The notes beneath the pieces are model-generated. The model ran no database searches and was not told the DNA's origin. It saw only the letters and a list, made by a program, of their open reading frames with translations. Below are positions 1-7,666 of a stretch of DNA of 8,623 nucleotides, piece by piece. The DNA comes from Marinagarivorans sp. UBA5868. GTDB lineage: Bacteria > Pseudomonadota > Gammaproteobacteria > Pseudomonadales > Cellvibrionaceae. The position numbers and the translations under genes are program-made. Position 1 is the stretch's first letter. Every line of letters begins with the position of its first letter. Location: assembly GCA_002432095.1 (NCBI GenBank), contig DJFQ01000252.1:10398-19020 (forward strand), read 5' to 3'.

Positions 1-543
<543 letters not shown>

Positions 544-550
544 CCTAATG

Positions 551-581
551 CCGACAGCTGGAATCACTGGCTGTCGGTTTT
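551..581 (+). terminator. Intrinsic terminator of icd
   Basis: A perfect 8-bp stem, CCGACAGC (551-558) with GCTGTCGG (570-577), encloses an 11-base loop and is followed by TTTT (578-581). It begins 8 bases after the icd stop codon. It is the expected Rho-independent end of the isocitrate dehydrogenase transcript and separates it from the next gene. Confidence 0.85.
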
Positions 582-835
582 CCTGCATTTGAAATTCCTT
601 CTTCCTTTTCTAATACTGTCGATCTTCCTGTGGATGTAGGACCAGCGACCTGGTTGGACGATCAGCCCCATCTTGTTCGTCAAACATACTCTCCCCAGTT
701 GGGGTCAACATTTCCATGAAGGTTTGTTTTTTGCTAAGGAATAACACGATGGGTTGTTTCTTCGGGCCGCTATACTGAACGTCACACTCACGATAAAAAA
801 TCCGCAGCTGTTTGAATGCGAGTGATTCCCCGCTT
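582..835. other. Intergenic region with a possible short leader ORF
   Basis: This stretch of about 250 bases lies between the icd terminator and the phosphorylase-kinase-like gene. No recognisable protein is encoded on either strand. Three weak signals are visible. First, the inverted repeat CCCCA-GT-TGGGG lies at 693-704. Second, AAGGA at 736-740 sits 8 bases before an ATG at 749 that opens a 9-codon frame (MGCFFGPLY, stop 776-778). That frame can be read back to an ATG at 716, giving 20 codons. Third, TATACT at 771-776 resembles a -10 box but has no good -35 hexamer. The promoter of the downstream gene should lie here, but I cannot place it with confidence. Confidence 0.4.
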
Positions 836-3800
836 ATGAAACGAAAAGAAGTTCTCGACCGAATTTTCAAAGAAGTGGAAACCGTAGTATTAAGCCGGCA
901 ACACCCGGTTACCGGGTTGCTACCGGCGAGCACCAGTATCAATACTCACGGCGATTATCGCGATGCTTGGGTGCGGGACAACGTGTATTCCATTCTTTGC
1001 GTTTGGACTCTCAGCTTGGCATATCGCCATTTTGATAATCCAGAACGCTGCGACCAGTTGGAGCAGGCGACGATCAAATTGATGCGCGGCTTGTTGACCA
1101 GCATGATGCGCCAAGCTGCCAAAGTGGAGGCGTTTAAGCAGACCCTGGATAAAAAACACGCGCTGCATGCGAAGTACGACACCACCACTGGTCTTGAGGT
1201 GGTGGCCGACGACGCATGGGGCCATTTGCAGATCGACGCAACCTCAATTTATTTACTGATGCTTGCGCAGATGACAGCCTCGGGGCTGCGTATCGTAAGC
1301 ACATTCGATGAGGTGGATTTTGTCCAGAATCTGGTTTATTACATCGCCAGTGCTTACCGCACGCCGGATTTCGGTATTTGGGAGCGCGGCAACAAAATCA
1401 ATAATGGCAAAACCGAAATTAACGCCAGCTCGGTGGGCATGGCCAAGGCGGCGTTACAAGCGCTGGACGGTTTTAATTTGTTTGGCAAAGATGCGTCACC
1501 GCGCGCAGTGGTGCATTCGGTGGCAGATGCAATTTCCCTGGCGCGCCATACCCTCGCCGCGCTGCTGCCACGAGAGTCGCTGTCCAAGGAAACCGACAGC
1601 GCGTTGCTCAGCATCATCGGTTTTCCCGCCTTCGCGGTGGGTGACAAAACCCTGGTGACCAAAACTCGCGACAATATCCTCGCGAAATTAGGCGGTAATT
1701 ACGGCTGCAAGCGCTTTCTCTGGGATGGGCATCAAACACTTCTCGAAGAGAGTTCGCGACTGTATTACGAGCATTCCGAATTGGCGAATTTCGAGCATAT
1801 CGAATCGGAATGGCCGCTGTTTTTTACCTATCTCTACATTCATGCGTTGTTCGATGGCAACGAAACAACGGCGCGGCACTACCGCAGCAAAATCGAATCC
1901 CTGATGGTGGAAGTCGACGGCAAACAGCTCATCCCCGAGTTGTATTACGTTCCCCGCGAACATATCGAACTGGAAAAACAGAAACCGCGCTCGCAATCGC
2001 GTTTGCCGAATGAAAATGTGCCGCTGGTTTGGGCGCAGAGTTTGTTCTATGTGGGCTTGCTATTGGACGAGGGCTTGGTGTCCCGCGACGATGTGGACCC
2101 GTTGCGAATGCGGCGGCGTTCGCGCCAGTTCACCAAAACGCAAATCGCGTTGGTGGTGTTGGCGGAAAACGACCGAGTGAAGGCGCAGCTGGCGCAATTT
2201 GGCGTGATCGCGGAAACCCTACAGGATATTCGTCCGATCAACGTTATCACCGCCTCCAGCCTGGTCGAAACCTATCGCCACGTAGGTGCCAATCGCGTGC
2301 TTAATCTCACCGGGCGTCCGCAGCGCCGGTTGCAGAGTCTGGCGACTTCTCAATCCTACGAAGTTAACGGCAAGCCCTGTTTGTGTTTGTCGTGGATTCA
2401 AAACGAGTACAGCGATTATCGGGTTTACGACGCGCAATTGGTGGCACAAAACATTGAGCGGGAACTCAACCATATCGCCACTCACTGGATGAATCAGGAA
2501 ATTGCGGTGTTCACCTGGATGGTGGATGAACATTTCTGCAATACCCATAACGCGGACGTGTTATTTCGTACATTGCGGGATTTGCAATTGCGCACCCAGT
2601 CGGAGCAGGTCGGTTATGCGTCGGCCAAATTGGCGATTCGCGCCTCCCGGGTGAACCGTCTGACCGTGCCGGAGTTCAGTCTTGTCACGGTCACCAAGAA
2701 CAGCTCACTCAACCCGGTGGGTCAGCTCTTTACGGACCGGACACAATTGGATTCCCGTGCGCAAATGCTGCTTGAGTGTCTCGATATCGAATCCGAATTG
2801 ACCTGCTACCGCACGCTCGATGTTTTTCTCAATCAGTATTCCCTGAACACTTCGCTGGACGGTGGCGCTCAGGCAGTGACGGTTGCCGACTTGGTGCGAC
2901 ATATTTATTACCAGGCACAGACCAAGTGTTATTGGCTGCTATCGCGATTTTGTTATGCCTGCCTCGGCCAGTTTCCGCTGGACCTCACCGATGGCCTGAC
3001 TATGCTGGTGGCGCGACATATGGCGGTGGTGCTCGGCAAAGGCAAAATCAATTCTGTTGTCATTGACGCGCCTATGGCGTATCAGGATTTGGTGGATACC
3101 CTCAATAAGTTGTATTTCAATCCGCTTGAGCGCGCCTTGGCACAAGAGTTTCTTGCAGTGCTTGGCACCATCATGCGAGTGGAGCAGCGCTTGTTCGATG
3201 GCTTGCGCTCGGTGATGGTGCAGAATCTGATGATGCTGTGCGCTGAAGCGTCGGACGAAACCACTGAGATGGATATTCTGATGACCGCAGGTGCCATATC
3301 GCCTGCGCGGATTCAGGCGAAAGTGCGGGATATTCTCGATCAGCAGCACCGTGAGTACACCCGCGGCCTAAGCGCTGGTTTTCTCGGCCGGGAAGGAGAG
3401 GGCGGCGCGCGCAATCTGGCGGCGGTGGATACGGACTGGTTCGAATGGCGTGTGGCCCGCGGCTCCATCACCCGCTTGGATGACGCACTGCTGAATGACT
3501 TATGGCAGAGTCTGCACTCGGCTCAAACCCTGGTCTTCGGTGATCGCGGCAGCCAGGAATACATTCTCGATTGCGAGCGGGTACGCAGCTCCATGACCCC
3601 TGGGGAAGTGAGCTTCGGCAATCATATTGATCAGCTCACTCAGCACCTTCATCCCACGTACTACAAAAGTGCGGTGTTTGAGGCGCTCTACACCTTCACG
3701 CTATTTTGCCGGGAACAGCCGTCGGCGCGTTTCAGTACACCGGTAGTGTTTTCGCAGTTACTGGAGCGGGCGGCAAAAAGTTTTATCTGGGATTCTGGAG

Positions 3801-3907
3801 CAGCAGAATTGGGCAAGCGCGATTTGGATGTGTTGCTGGAGCAGGCGCCCCAGGTATTGCACAAATATGTAAGCCAGGTTTTCGAGGATATTGCTGACGA
3901 TTTCTAA
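836..3907 (+). CDS. Phosphorylase kinase alpha/beta-subunit-like protein (GH15-like N-terminal domain, PHK C-terminal domain)
   Basis: This 1023-residue protein is probably cytoplasmic, since no signal peptide is seen. It resembles the alpha and beta regulatory subunits of eukaryotic phosphorylase kinase over its whole length. The GH15-like (alpha/alpha)6 domain spans about residues 1-425, with HGDYRDAWVRDNVYSI (38-53), GIWERG (180-185), NASSVGMAKAAL (196-207), IESEWPLFFTYL (322-333) and LIPELYYVP (365-373). E183 and E368 fall where the glucoamylase general acid and base are expected. The central region (about 430-570) carries LSGRPYR-like LTGRPQRR. Near 820 is a SPxxIxxxxxxIL segment, and MTPGEVSFGNHI (920-931) matches the PHK C-terminal domain. 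A CAAX farnesylation tail is absent. Annotation pipelines usually call such proteins glycoside hydrolase family 15. Whether it hydrolyses an alpha-glucan or only binds one is unknown. ATG 836 was chosen because MKRKEVLDRI leads straight into the conserved domain. An in-frame TTG at 812 would add 8 residues, and neither start has a strong Shine-Dalgarno sequence. It converges on the phosphatase gene. Confidence 0.87.
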   Translation: MKRKEVLDRIFKEVETVVLSRQHPVTGLLPASTSINTHGDYRDAWVRDNVYSILCVWTLSLAYRHFDNPERCDQLEQATIKLMRGLLTSMMRQAAKVEAFKQTLDKKHALHAKYDTTTGLEVVADDAWGHLQIDATSIYLLMLAQMTASGLRIVSTFDEVDFVQNLVYYIASAYRTPDFGIWERGNKINNGKTEINASSVGMAKAALQALDGFNLFGKDASPRAVVHSVADAISLARHTLAALLPRESLSKETDSALLSIIGFPAFAVGDKTLVTKTRDNILAKLGGNYGCKRFLWDGHQTLLEESSRLYYEHSELANFEHIESEWPLFFTYLYIHALFDGNETTARHYRSKIESLMVEVDGKQLIPELYYVPREHIELEKQKPRSQSRLPNENVPLVWAQSLFYVGLLLDEGLVSRDDVDPLRMRRRSRQFTKTQIALVVLAENDRVKAQLAQFGVIAETLQDIRPINVITASSLVETYRHVGANRVLNLTGRPQRRLQSLATSQSYEVNGKPCLCLSWIQNEYSDYRVYDAQLVAQNIERELNHIATHWMNQEIAVFTWMVDEHFCNTHNADVLFRTLRDLQLRTQSEQVGYASAKLAIRASRVNRLTVPEFSLVTVTKNSSLNPVGQLFTDRTQLDSRAQMLLECLDIESELTCYRTLDVFLNQYSLNTSLDGGAQAVTVADLVRHIYYQAQTKCYWLLSRFCYACLGQFPLDLTDGLTMLVARHMAVVLGKGKINSVVIDAPMAYQDLVDTLNKLYFNPLERALAQEFLAVLGTIMRVEQRLFDGLRSVMVQNLMMLCAEASDETTEMDILMTAGAISPARIQAKVRDILDQQHREYTRGLSAGFLGREGEGGARNLAAVDTDWFEWRVARGSITRLDDALLNDLWQSLHSAQTLVFGDRGSQEYILDCERVRSSMTPGEVSFGNHIDQLTQHLHPTYYKSAVFEALYTFTLFCREQPSARFSTPVVFSQLLERAAKSFIWDSGAAELGKRDLDVLLEQAPQVLHKYVSQVFEDIADDF

Positions 3908-3908
3908 G

Positions 3909-3926
3909 GCCGGCAGTCAAGCCGGC
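3909..3926. other. Inverted repeat in the convergent junction (weak bidirectional terminator candidate)
   Basis: GCCGGC (3909-3914) and GCCGGC (3921-3926) form a 6-bp stem around the 6-base loop AGTCAA. The repeat begins right after the + strand gene's TAA, and the stop codon of the - strand gene (3917-3919) lies in the loop. Neither side carries a convincing T tract, so intrinsic termination would be weak in both directions. It may instead be a simple stability hairpin. Confidence 0.4.
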
Positions 3927-4765
3927 ACGCTCATCTCTTCCAGCAGGCGTTTCACCGCGCGATTCCAACCCGCCGGTCCTGGTTCGTCAGTCACCGCACA
4001 ATGCTGGCTGGGGTTTGTGGGGCGGTACTTCAGTGGTATGGCGTGGGGCGAGCGCACCACCACAGCGAAATCAGCGCTCTGGAGCATGGGCAGATCATTA
4101 CTGGTGTCGCCGATGGCGGCAACCACCGGTTTGCTGCCCAGCAGTTTCTGATACAGACTAACCAGCCAGCGCATCGCCTGGCCTTTATCACAGGGGCTGC
4201 CAATCTGAATCGAATGGCTGCCACGGCTCAATTTCAATCCTTGTGTCTCTATATCTTTGGCGAATGCGTCAAAACTTTTGGCGTCGTCGAGCCAGTAGAG
4301 AATTTCGGTATGCCGGCGCTTTTTCGCCAGCTGCGCCATTTGGAATGGCAAGTTGGTGTAGTCGGCAATTTGCAGTTCGGACATATCGCCAAAGCCGCGA
4401 AATTGGTAGTGCTTGGTCTGTCGCAATGATTGCAAAATAGCGCGGACATTGGCGTAAGGCTGAGCGACGCGACAAATCCAAAAGCCATCCTGCTCATCGG
4501 TGTTGGGCGCGCTAGGGCGGCGGAACTGGGTTTGTGGCAATGCTACGCCTGCGCCGTTTTCGAAAATGATGGGTCCGCGGAGATTCATTTGTTGTTGCAA
4601 CTGAACACATTCTTCAAAGGTTCTGCTGCAGCTGGGAATGATCGGGATGCCGCGACTTTGCGCCAATTGAAGTGCCGCCTCGGCGGGTTTCCAATCGGCA
4701 CTGTCCTGATCCAAAAGAGTGCCGTCGAGATCGGTGAAAATCAGAATGGAGCGTGTTTTGTTCAT
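3917..4765 (-). CDS. HAD phosphatase, mannosyl/glucosyl-3-phosphoglycerate phosphatase family (MpgP/YedP-like)
   Basis: This 282-residue cytoplasmic HAD-superfamily (Cof/IIB cap) phosphatase belongs to the family that dephosphorylates mannosyl- or glucosyl-3-phosphoglycerate to the compatible solutes mannosylglycerate or glucosylglycerate. HAD motif I is DLDGT (12-16; D12 nucleophile, D14 acid). Motif II is the serine of PSCSRT (44-49), motif III is K194 in SPCDKGQA, and motif IV is GDTSND (219-224). Family-specific signatures are FENGAG (68-73), a cap segment around 137-158, and GPAGWNRAV (263-271). The length is normal for the family. The start at 4765 was chosen because the protein then begins just before motif I. 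An upstream ATG at 4831 would add 22 residues without similarity and has no Shine-Dalgarno sequence. The synthase partner (MpgS/GpgS) is not in the window, so mannosyl versus glucosyl substrate cannot be decided. E. coli YedP is a same-family protein. It converges on the phosphorylase-kinase-like gene. Confidence 0.9.
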   Translation of the reverse strand: MNKTRSILIFTDLDGTLLDQDSADWKPAEAALQLAQSRGIPIIPSCSRTFEECVQLQQQMNLRGPIIFENGAGVALPQTQFRRPSAPNTDEQDGFWICRVAQPYANVRAILQSLRQTKHYQFRGFGDMSELQIADYTNLPFQMAQLAKKRRHTEILYWLDDAKSFDAFAKDIETQGLKLSRGSHSIQIGSPCDKGQAMRWLVSLYQKLLGSKPVVAAIGDTSNDLPMLQSADFAVVVRSPHAIPLKYRPTNPSQHCAVTDEPGPAGWNRAVKRLLEEMSVPA

Positions 4766-5127
4766 CGATTCACTTTGCTCTATAGTTGTGCGCCGCAGCC
4801 AGTTGCGAACTGCGCCGTGGTTAGTCCCCATGACCCGAAGCGGGTCATTTTGTTATGTGGGGTTGCGTCCAGAGAAAGCGATAACGATTGCCGGAAGCTA
4901 CCCTGGAAGGCCCCGTGCATATTGAATGCCGGGTTCGCAGCGGATGTGGTTTCCGAAGTCGGAGTCCACGAAGGGCTAGCCTTCAAAGGTCCGCGGCGAC
5001 GACAAGGCGGGACATTATTCCTGAAACACTGAAGAAATGTTTGTCTTTTTTACACTGCAATCCCGGCGATACTTATGGTAATACGCGCGCGGGGGCGGAT
5101 CGCGAATTGGCTTAAAAGGGGAAAACC
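4766..5127. other. Divergent intergenic region (362 bases) with several potential RNA hairpins
   Basis: This region separates the - strand phosphatase gene from the + strand lipoprotein gene and must hold both promoters. No recognisable protein is encoded. On the phosphatase side, a TATAGA hexamer (- strand, 4784-4779) lies 13 bases before the start codon, without a clear -35 box. An inverted repeat CAGTT-GCG-AACTG is at 4800-4812. The strong + strand terminator at 4830-4854 is listed separately. Further right, three small stems follow each other at 4946-4969 (GTGG..TCCG AAGT CGGA..CCAC), 4970-4984 (GAAGG GCTAG CCTTC) and 4989-5013 (GTCC..GGAC). Near the lipoprotein gene, TTTACA (5049-5054) could be a -35 box, but no well-spaced -10 follows. 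I recognised no known RNA family (tRNA, 4.5S, tmRNA). Confidence 0.55.
4830..4854 (+). terminator. Strong intrinsic terminator with no + strand gene directly before it
   Basis: A perfect 8-bp stem, ATGACCCG (4830-4837) with CGGGTCAT (4841-4848), has a tight AAG loop and runs into TTTTGTT (4848-4854). The T tract lies only on the + side, so it would stop rightward transcription. The gene directly to its left is on the - strand. It may therefore end read-through from the phosphorylase-kinase-like gene, or a short RNA started just upstream, and so insulate the lipoprotein gene's promoter. Confidence 0.7.
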
Positions 5128-5607
5128 ATGCGTTACGGGTTAGGTATTCTGCTCGCTTTTGTTTGTGTTATGGTCGGCGCTTGTGCGCATTTGGGAGCGG
5201 GGCTCGAGTCGCCCAAAGTGCGGGTGGATTCCCTTCAGCTCCTGGAGTCGAGGGGATTAAGTCAGCGATTCATGGTGGGACTTCGGGTGATCAACCCCAA
5301 TGATCGCGCGCTTCCGGTAAAAGGTTTGAGCTATACCCTCGCTCTTAACGGAATCGATCTTCTAGAAGGCGTTACCGGTAAAGTCCCGACGCTGGAGCCT
5401 TTTAGTGAGACCTTGGTAGAAGTAGAAGCGTCGACAGATCTGGTTGCCGCGCTGCGTTTGCTGAATAATCTGACCCGGTCGGACGCGGCGCAGAATATTG
5501 CCTATGCGTTGACGGCCAAGGTTAATGTGCAAGGATGGCCTGGCAGGCTAACGGTAAAGGAAACGGGCGAAGTCCCACTGTTTGGCGCCGATACACCTTA
5601 TCGTTGA
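5128..5607 (+). CDS. LEA type 2 family (WHy-domain) lipoprotein
   Basis: This 159-residue protein has a lipoprotein signal peptide: a short basic start (MR), a hydrophobic stretch at about 4-18 and a lipobox V16-G17-A18-C19. It should therefore be lipidated on C19 and anchored in the membrane facing the periplasm. The mature part is one LEA_2/WHy beta-sandwich domain. It starts with a VDSLQLLE strand and carries the diagnostic NPN-type turn VINPND (54-59). It continues with LSYTLALNGIDLLEG (67-81), and EPFSETLVEVE (90-100) leads into the last strands. The domain is best known from plant desiccation-related LEA14 proteins; its role in bacteria is largely undefined, with stress or envelope functions proposed. 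The ATG is preceded by AGGGG (5117-5121) at 6 bases spacing, a good ribosome binding site. The next gene starts 97 bases downstream on the same strand, so co-transcription is likely. Confidence 0.88.
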   Translation: MRYGLGILLAFVCVMVGACAHLGAGLESPKVRVDSLQLLESRGLSQRFMVGLRVINPNDRALPVKGLSYTLALNGIDLLEGVTGKVPTLEPFSETLVEVEASTDLVAALRLLNNLTRSDAAQNIAYALTAKVNVQGWPGRLTVKETGEVPLFGADTPYR

Positions 5608-5704
5608 GTTTCCCGCTGTCTCGGCGGCGGGCGTAAGAATAATAATGAATCAGACAGTGCCGACCAGCCGTCGCGCCTGTCCGCTCAACTCGTTCGAGGC
5701 ATGC

Positions 5705-7603
5705 ATGCGTCTTGTTAAATGGCTGATTGGTATCGTCATTACTTTGGGTATTGTGCTGGCGGCGGTGCCGCTGGCGAGCAAGTGGTATCTCGTGAAATGG
5801 CTGAAAAGCCAGGGGTATCAAGCTGAGATCAAAAAGCTTGGAATGGATTTTATTTTCGGCGAACTCAGCTTGCAGGGGGCAACGGTCGTCAGCCCGCGAG
5901 GGGAGCATCTGGCCGTGTTCAGTATGCGAGCGGACTTTGATCTCTGGGCTCTGCTGCGCGATGGACGTATGGTGTTGGATCGCCTCGAAGCAGATAGCAC
6001 CCGCATCGACGTGGATTGGTCTGCTGAGGGGCTGAGTGTCGGTGGCTTTGCACTCGACCCCGCGCTCAATAGTTTCAGTGAGCGGTTTCCCATGGAGATT
6101 CGCACCGCCCGGTTGATCAACACCGATATTTGTCGTGCGGCAGAACAGTGTCTACGTATGGAAAGCATCAGCGTATCCCGCGCAAAATGGCTGCATGCCG
6201 GCGGTGGCTGGGAGTTTGTACATAGCGCGCCGGTTATTGTGGAGAAGGTGTTTTTGCGCGATCAGAGCCGCAATACCACTTTGTTTTACGGCGCGCACAT
6301 GAACATCAGTGTCGGGGCCTATAGCAAAGCGTCCATGGACGTCGAAGAGTTTGTCCTCAGCAACTTTCAGTTTGTCGAGAACAGCCTTGGCGTCGCCGGC
6401 ATAGATTCCCCCTACCAGACCCAACTGGGAGAGGCGAAAATCGCTTCAATGAAGTGGCGTGGATCCGAGCAGCCGGAGTTAACACTCGGTGCCATGGATA
6501 TCACCAGCCTGCGCCAGTCGTTGCATCGCACCAGCGATGGCACTTTCATGATCCCATCTCAGCTGAGCTTCCTGGTGGACTTATCGCGCAACAATGATCT
6601 GCACTTTATTTTGGAAAAGCTGGAATTGCGGGATGGCGCTGTTTCTTGGGTGGATCAAGCGGTAACACCACCGGCCATGTTGAATCTGTCGGCGTTGAGT
6701 GTGCAGTTGGGGCGGATCGACAGTGCCATTCCAGACAGTCCCACCTCATTGGTGGTCGCGGGCAAGGTGGGGCAAGACGGCAAAATTGGCTTCGAGGGTG
6801 ACATTTACCCTCATAGTCTCGATCCCAAATTTACTCTCAGCGGTTTTATTCAGGGGGTTGATCTGGCCAAACTCGCCGGTTACAGCCGTCAGTTGCTCAA
6901 CCAGGGAATTGATCAGGGCACGGTGGACGTTTCCGTCAGCGCCGTTGCGCGCAATGGACAGCTGGAGGCGGATACGCGTTGGGATTTGGCAAATTTGCGT
7001 ATTGATGCCACCCGTGGCAACAGCGCCGATATGCCATTGGAGCTGTCCTACGACCTACTCAAAGACCACAACAATAGCGTTTCCCTGGAGCTGCCGGTGC
7101 GTGGAGAGTTCGGCAGCGAACAGCTGAAACCCCAGTACATATTCGCCCGACAAATGCGCCGCGTCATGAGTAATATGGCGCGCCGTCAAGTAAATCCCTC
7201 GGGCGCGGTAGCCGCCCCGGCGCGGGCCACGCCCACCGGGAAAATGGCGTTCCGCCCGCTGGAATATACGTCCAATGGTCGCTATCCGGCTGATGCCGAT
7301 GCCGAACGCCTGCAGGAAATGGCCGCCATGTTGCGGGAGAAGCCGCACCTGCGTATGGTGTTTTGCCCGGTGAGTACCGGCGGGGAATGGGCGGAGCTGT
7401 TCAATGACGGCGAGCGCCCCACGCCAGCGACCGAGTTGCTGCCGGAACATAAAGAAATGTTGTTGGAATTGGCGAATGCTCGCGGGCAGGTAATCCGCAG
7501 TCGCCTGATTGATGCCGGCGCCGCTTCCGACCAGATTGTGATCTGCAATCCCAGCGTCGACATGACGCAATTCGGGCTGTCTTTTGTGTCGATTTCCTTA
7601 TAA
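5705..7603 (+). CDS. DUF748 / AsmA-like membrane-anchored periplasmic protein
   Basis: This 632-residue protein has one N-terminal membrane segment (about residues 5-24, preceded by MRLVK) and a large periplasmic part rich in beta-strands. Residues about 40-110 show the AsmA-type start (FGELSLQGATV, FDLWALLRDGRMVLDRLEAD). The region at about 300-480 follows the DUF748 pattern, with LEKLELRDGAVSWVD (303-317), LSGFIQGVDLAKLAGY (378-393) and the conserved LSYDLLKDHNN (447-457) followed by SLELPVRGEF (460-469). The tail (513-620) looks like the OmpA-like end typical of DUF748 proteins: MAFRPL, a helix at about 530-546, LRMVF, then ARGQVIRSRLIDAGA. AsmA-like proteins are linked to outer-membrane lipid transport and biogenesis; the role of this one is not known. 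ATG 5705 was chosen because GAGG (5696-5699) lies 5 bases before it and the protein then opens with its membrane anchor. An in-frame ATG at 5645 would add 20 residues. A terminator follows the gene. Confidence 0.8.
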   Translation: MRLVKWLIGIVITLGIVLAAVPLASKWYLVKWLKSQGYQAEIKKLGMDFIFGELSLQGATVVSPRGEHLAVFSMRADFDLWALLRDGRMVLDRLEADSTRIDVDWSAEGLSVGGFALDPALNSFSERFPMEIRTARLINTDICRAAEQCLRMESISVSRAKWLHAGGGWEFVHSAPVIVEKVFLRDQSRNTTLFYGAHMNISVGAYSKASMDVEEFVLSNFQFVENSLGVAGIDSPYQTQLGEAKIASMKWRGSEQPELTLGAMDITSLRQSLHRTSDGTFMIPSQLSFLVDLSRNNDLHFILEKLELRDGAVSWVDQAVTPPAMLNLSALSVQLGRIDSAIPDSPTSLVVAGKVGQDGKIGFEGDIYPHSLDPKFTLSGFIQGVDLAKLAGYSRQLLNQGIDQGTVDVSVSAVARNGQLEADTRWDLANLRIDATRGNSADMPLELSYDLLKDHNNSVSLELPVRGEFGSEQLKPQYIFARQMRRVMSNMARRQVNPSGAVAAPARATPTGKMAFRPLEYTSNGRYPADADAERLQEMAAMLREKPHLRMVFCPVSTGGEWAELFNDGERPTPATELLPEHKEMLLELANARGQVIRSRLIDAGAASDQIVICNPSVDMTQFGLSFVSISL

Positions 7604-7604
7604 T
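7599..7604 (+). promoter_or_regulatory. Consensus -10 hexamer (TATAAT) overlapping the stop of the DUF748 gene, possible parC promoter
   Basis: TATAAT matches the sigma-70 -10 consensus exactly and includes the TAA stop of the upstream gene. Transcription would start near 7611, about 9 bases before the terminator stem and 56 bases before parC. No good -35 hexamer is found at 16-18 bases spacing (sequence there reads GCTGTCT), and no TGn extension is present. The hexamer could therefore be chance. Confidence 0.3.
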
Positions 7605-7619
7605 CGCCAACGTCTTCCG

Positions 7620-7641
7620 CCCGGCTGAGGCCGGGTTTTTT
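7620..7641 (+). terminator. Intrinsic terminator between the DUF748 gene and parC
   Basis: CCCGGC (7620-7625) pairs perfectly with GCCGGG (7630-7635) around a TGAG loop, followed by six T residues (7636-7641). It is a textbook Rho-independent terminator 16 bases after the DUF748 stop codon. It lies just 25 bases before the parC start, so it either closes the envelope operon or is carried in the parC leader. Confidence 0.85.
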
Positions 7642-7666
7642 GTCTCTCTGGAAACCTGCTGTCACC

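Noticed and set aside
903..917. Perfect inverted repeat ACCCGGT-T-ACCGGGT, which looks like an operator.
   Set aside because: It lies inside the coding region over the conserved residues HPVTGL, so codon constraint explains it as well as a binding site would.
610..942. A 110-codon open frame on the - strand overlapping the start of the phosphorylase-kinase-like gene.
   Set aside because: It has no recognisable motif, overlaps the strongly conserved N-terminus of the + strand gene for over 100 bases, and runs through the leader region.
4931..4945. GGTTCG-like stretch suggesting the T arm of a tRNA.
   Set aside because: The flanking bases do not form a 5-bp T stem and no acceptor or anticodon arm can be built around it.
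4780..4986. A 68-codon - strand open frame in the divergent gap.
   Set aside because: Its composition is serine/threonine rich with no motif, and it would overlap the expected promoter and leader of the phosphatase gene.
4430..5032. A 200-codon + strand open frame opposite the phosphatase gene.
   Set aside because: Its first part mirrors the phosphatase gene, whose HAD motifs are all present on the - strand. The rest crosses the strong terminator hairpin and resembles no known protein.
5582..5704. Extended N-terminus of the DUF748 protein from an upstream start overlapping the lipoprotein gene.
   Set aside because: The added residues show no similarity and would push the membrane anchor inward. 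ATG 5705 has a GAGG site at good spacing.
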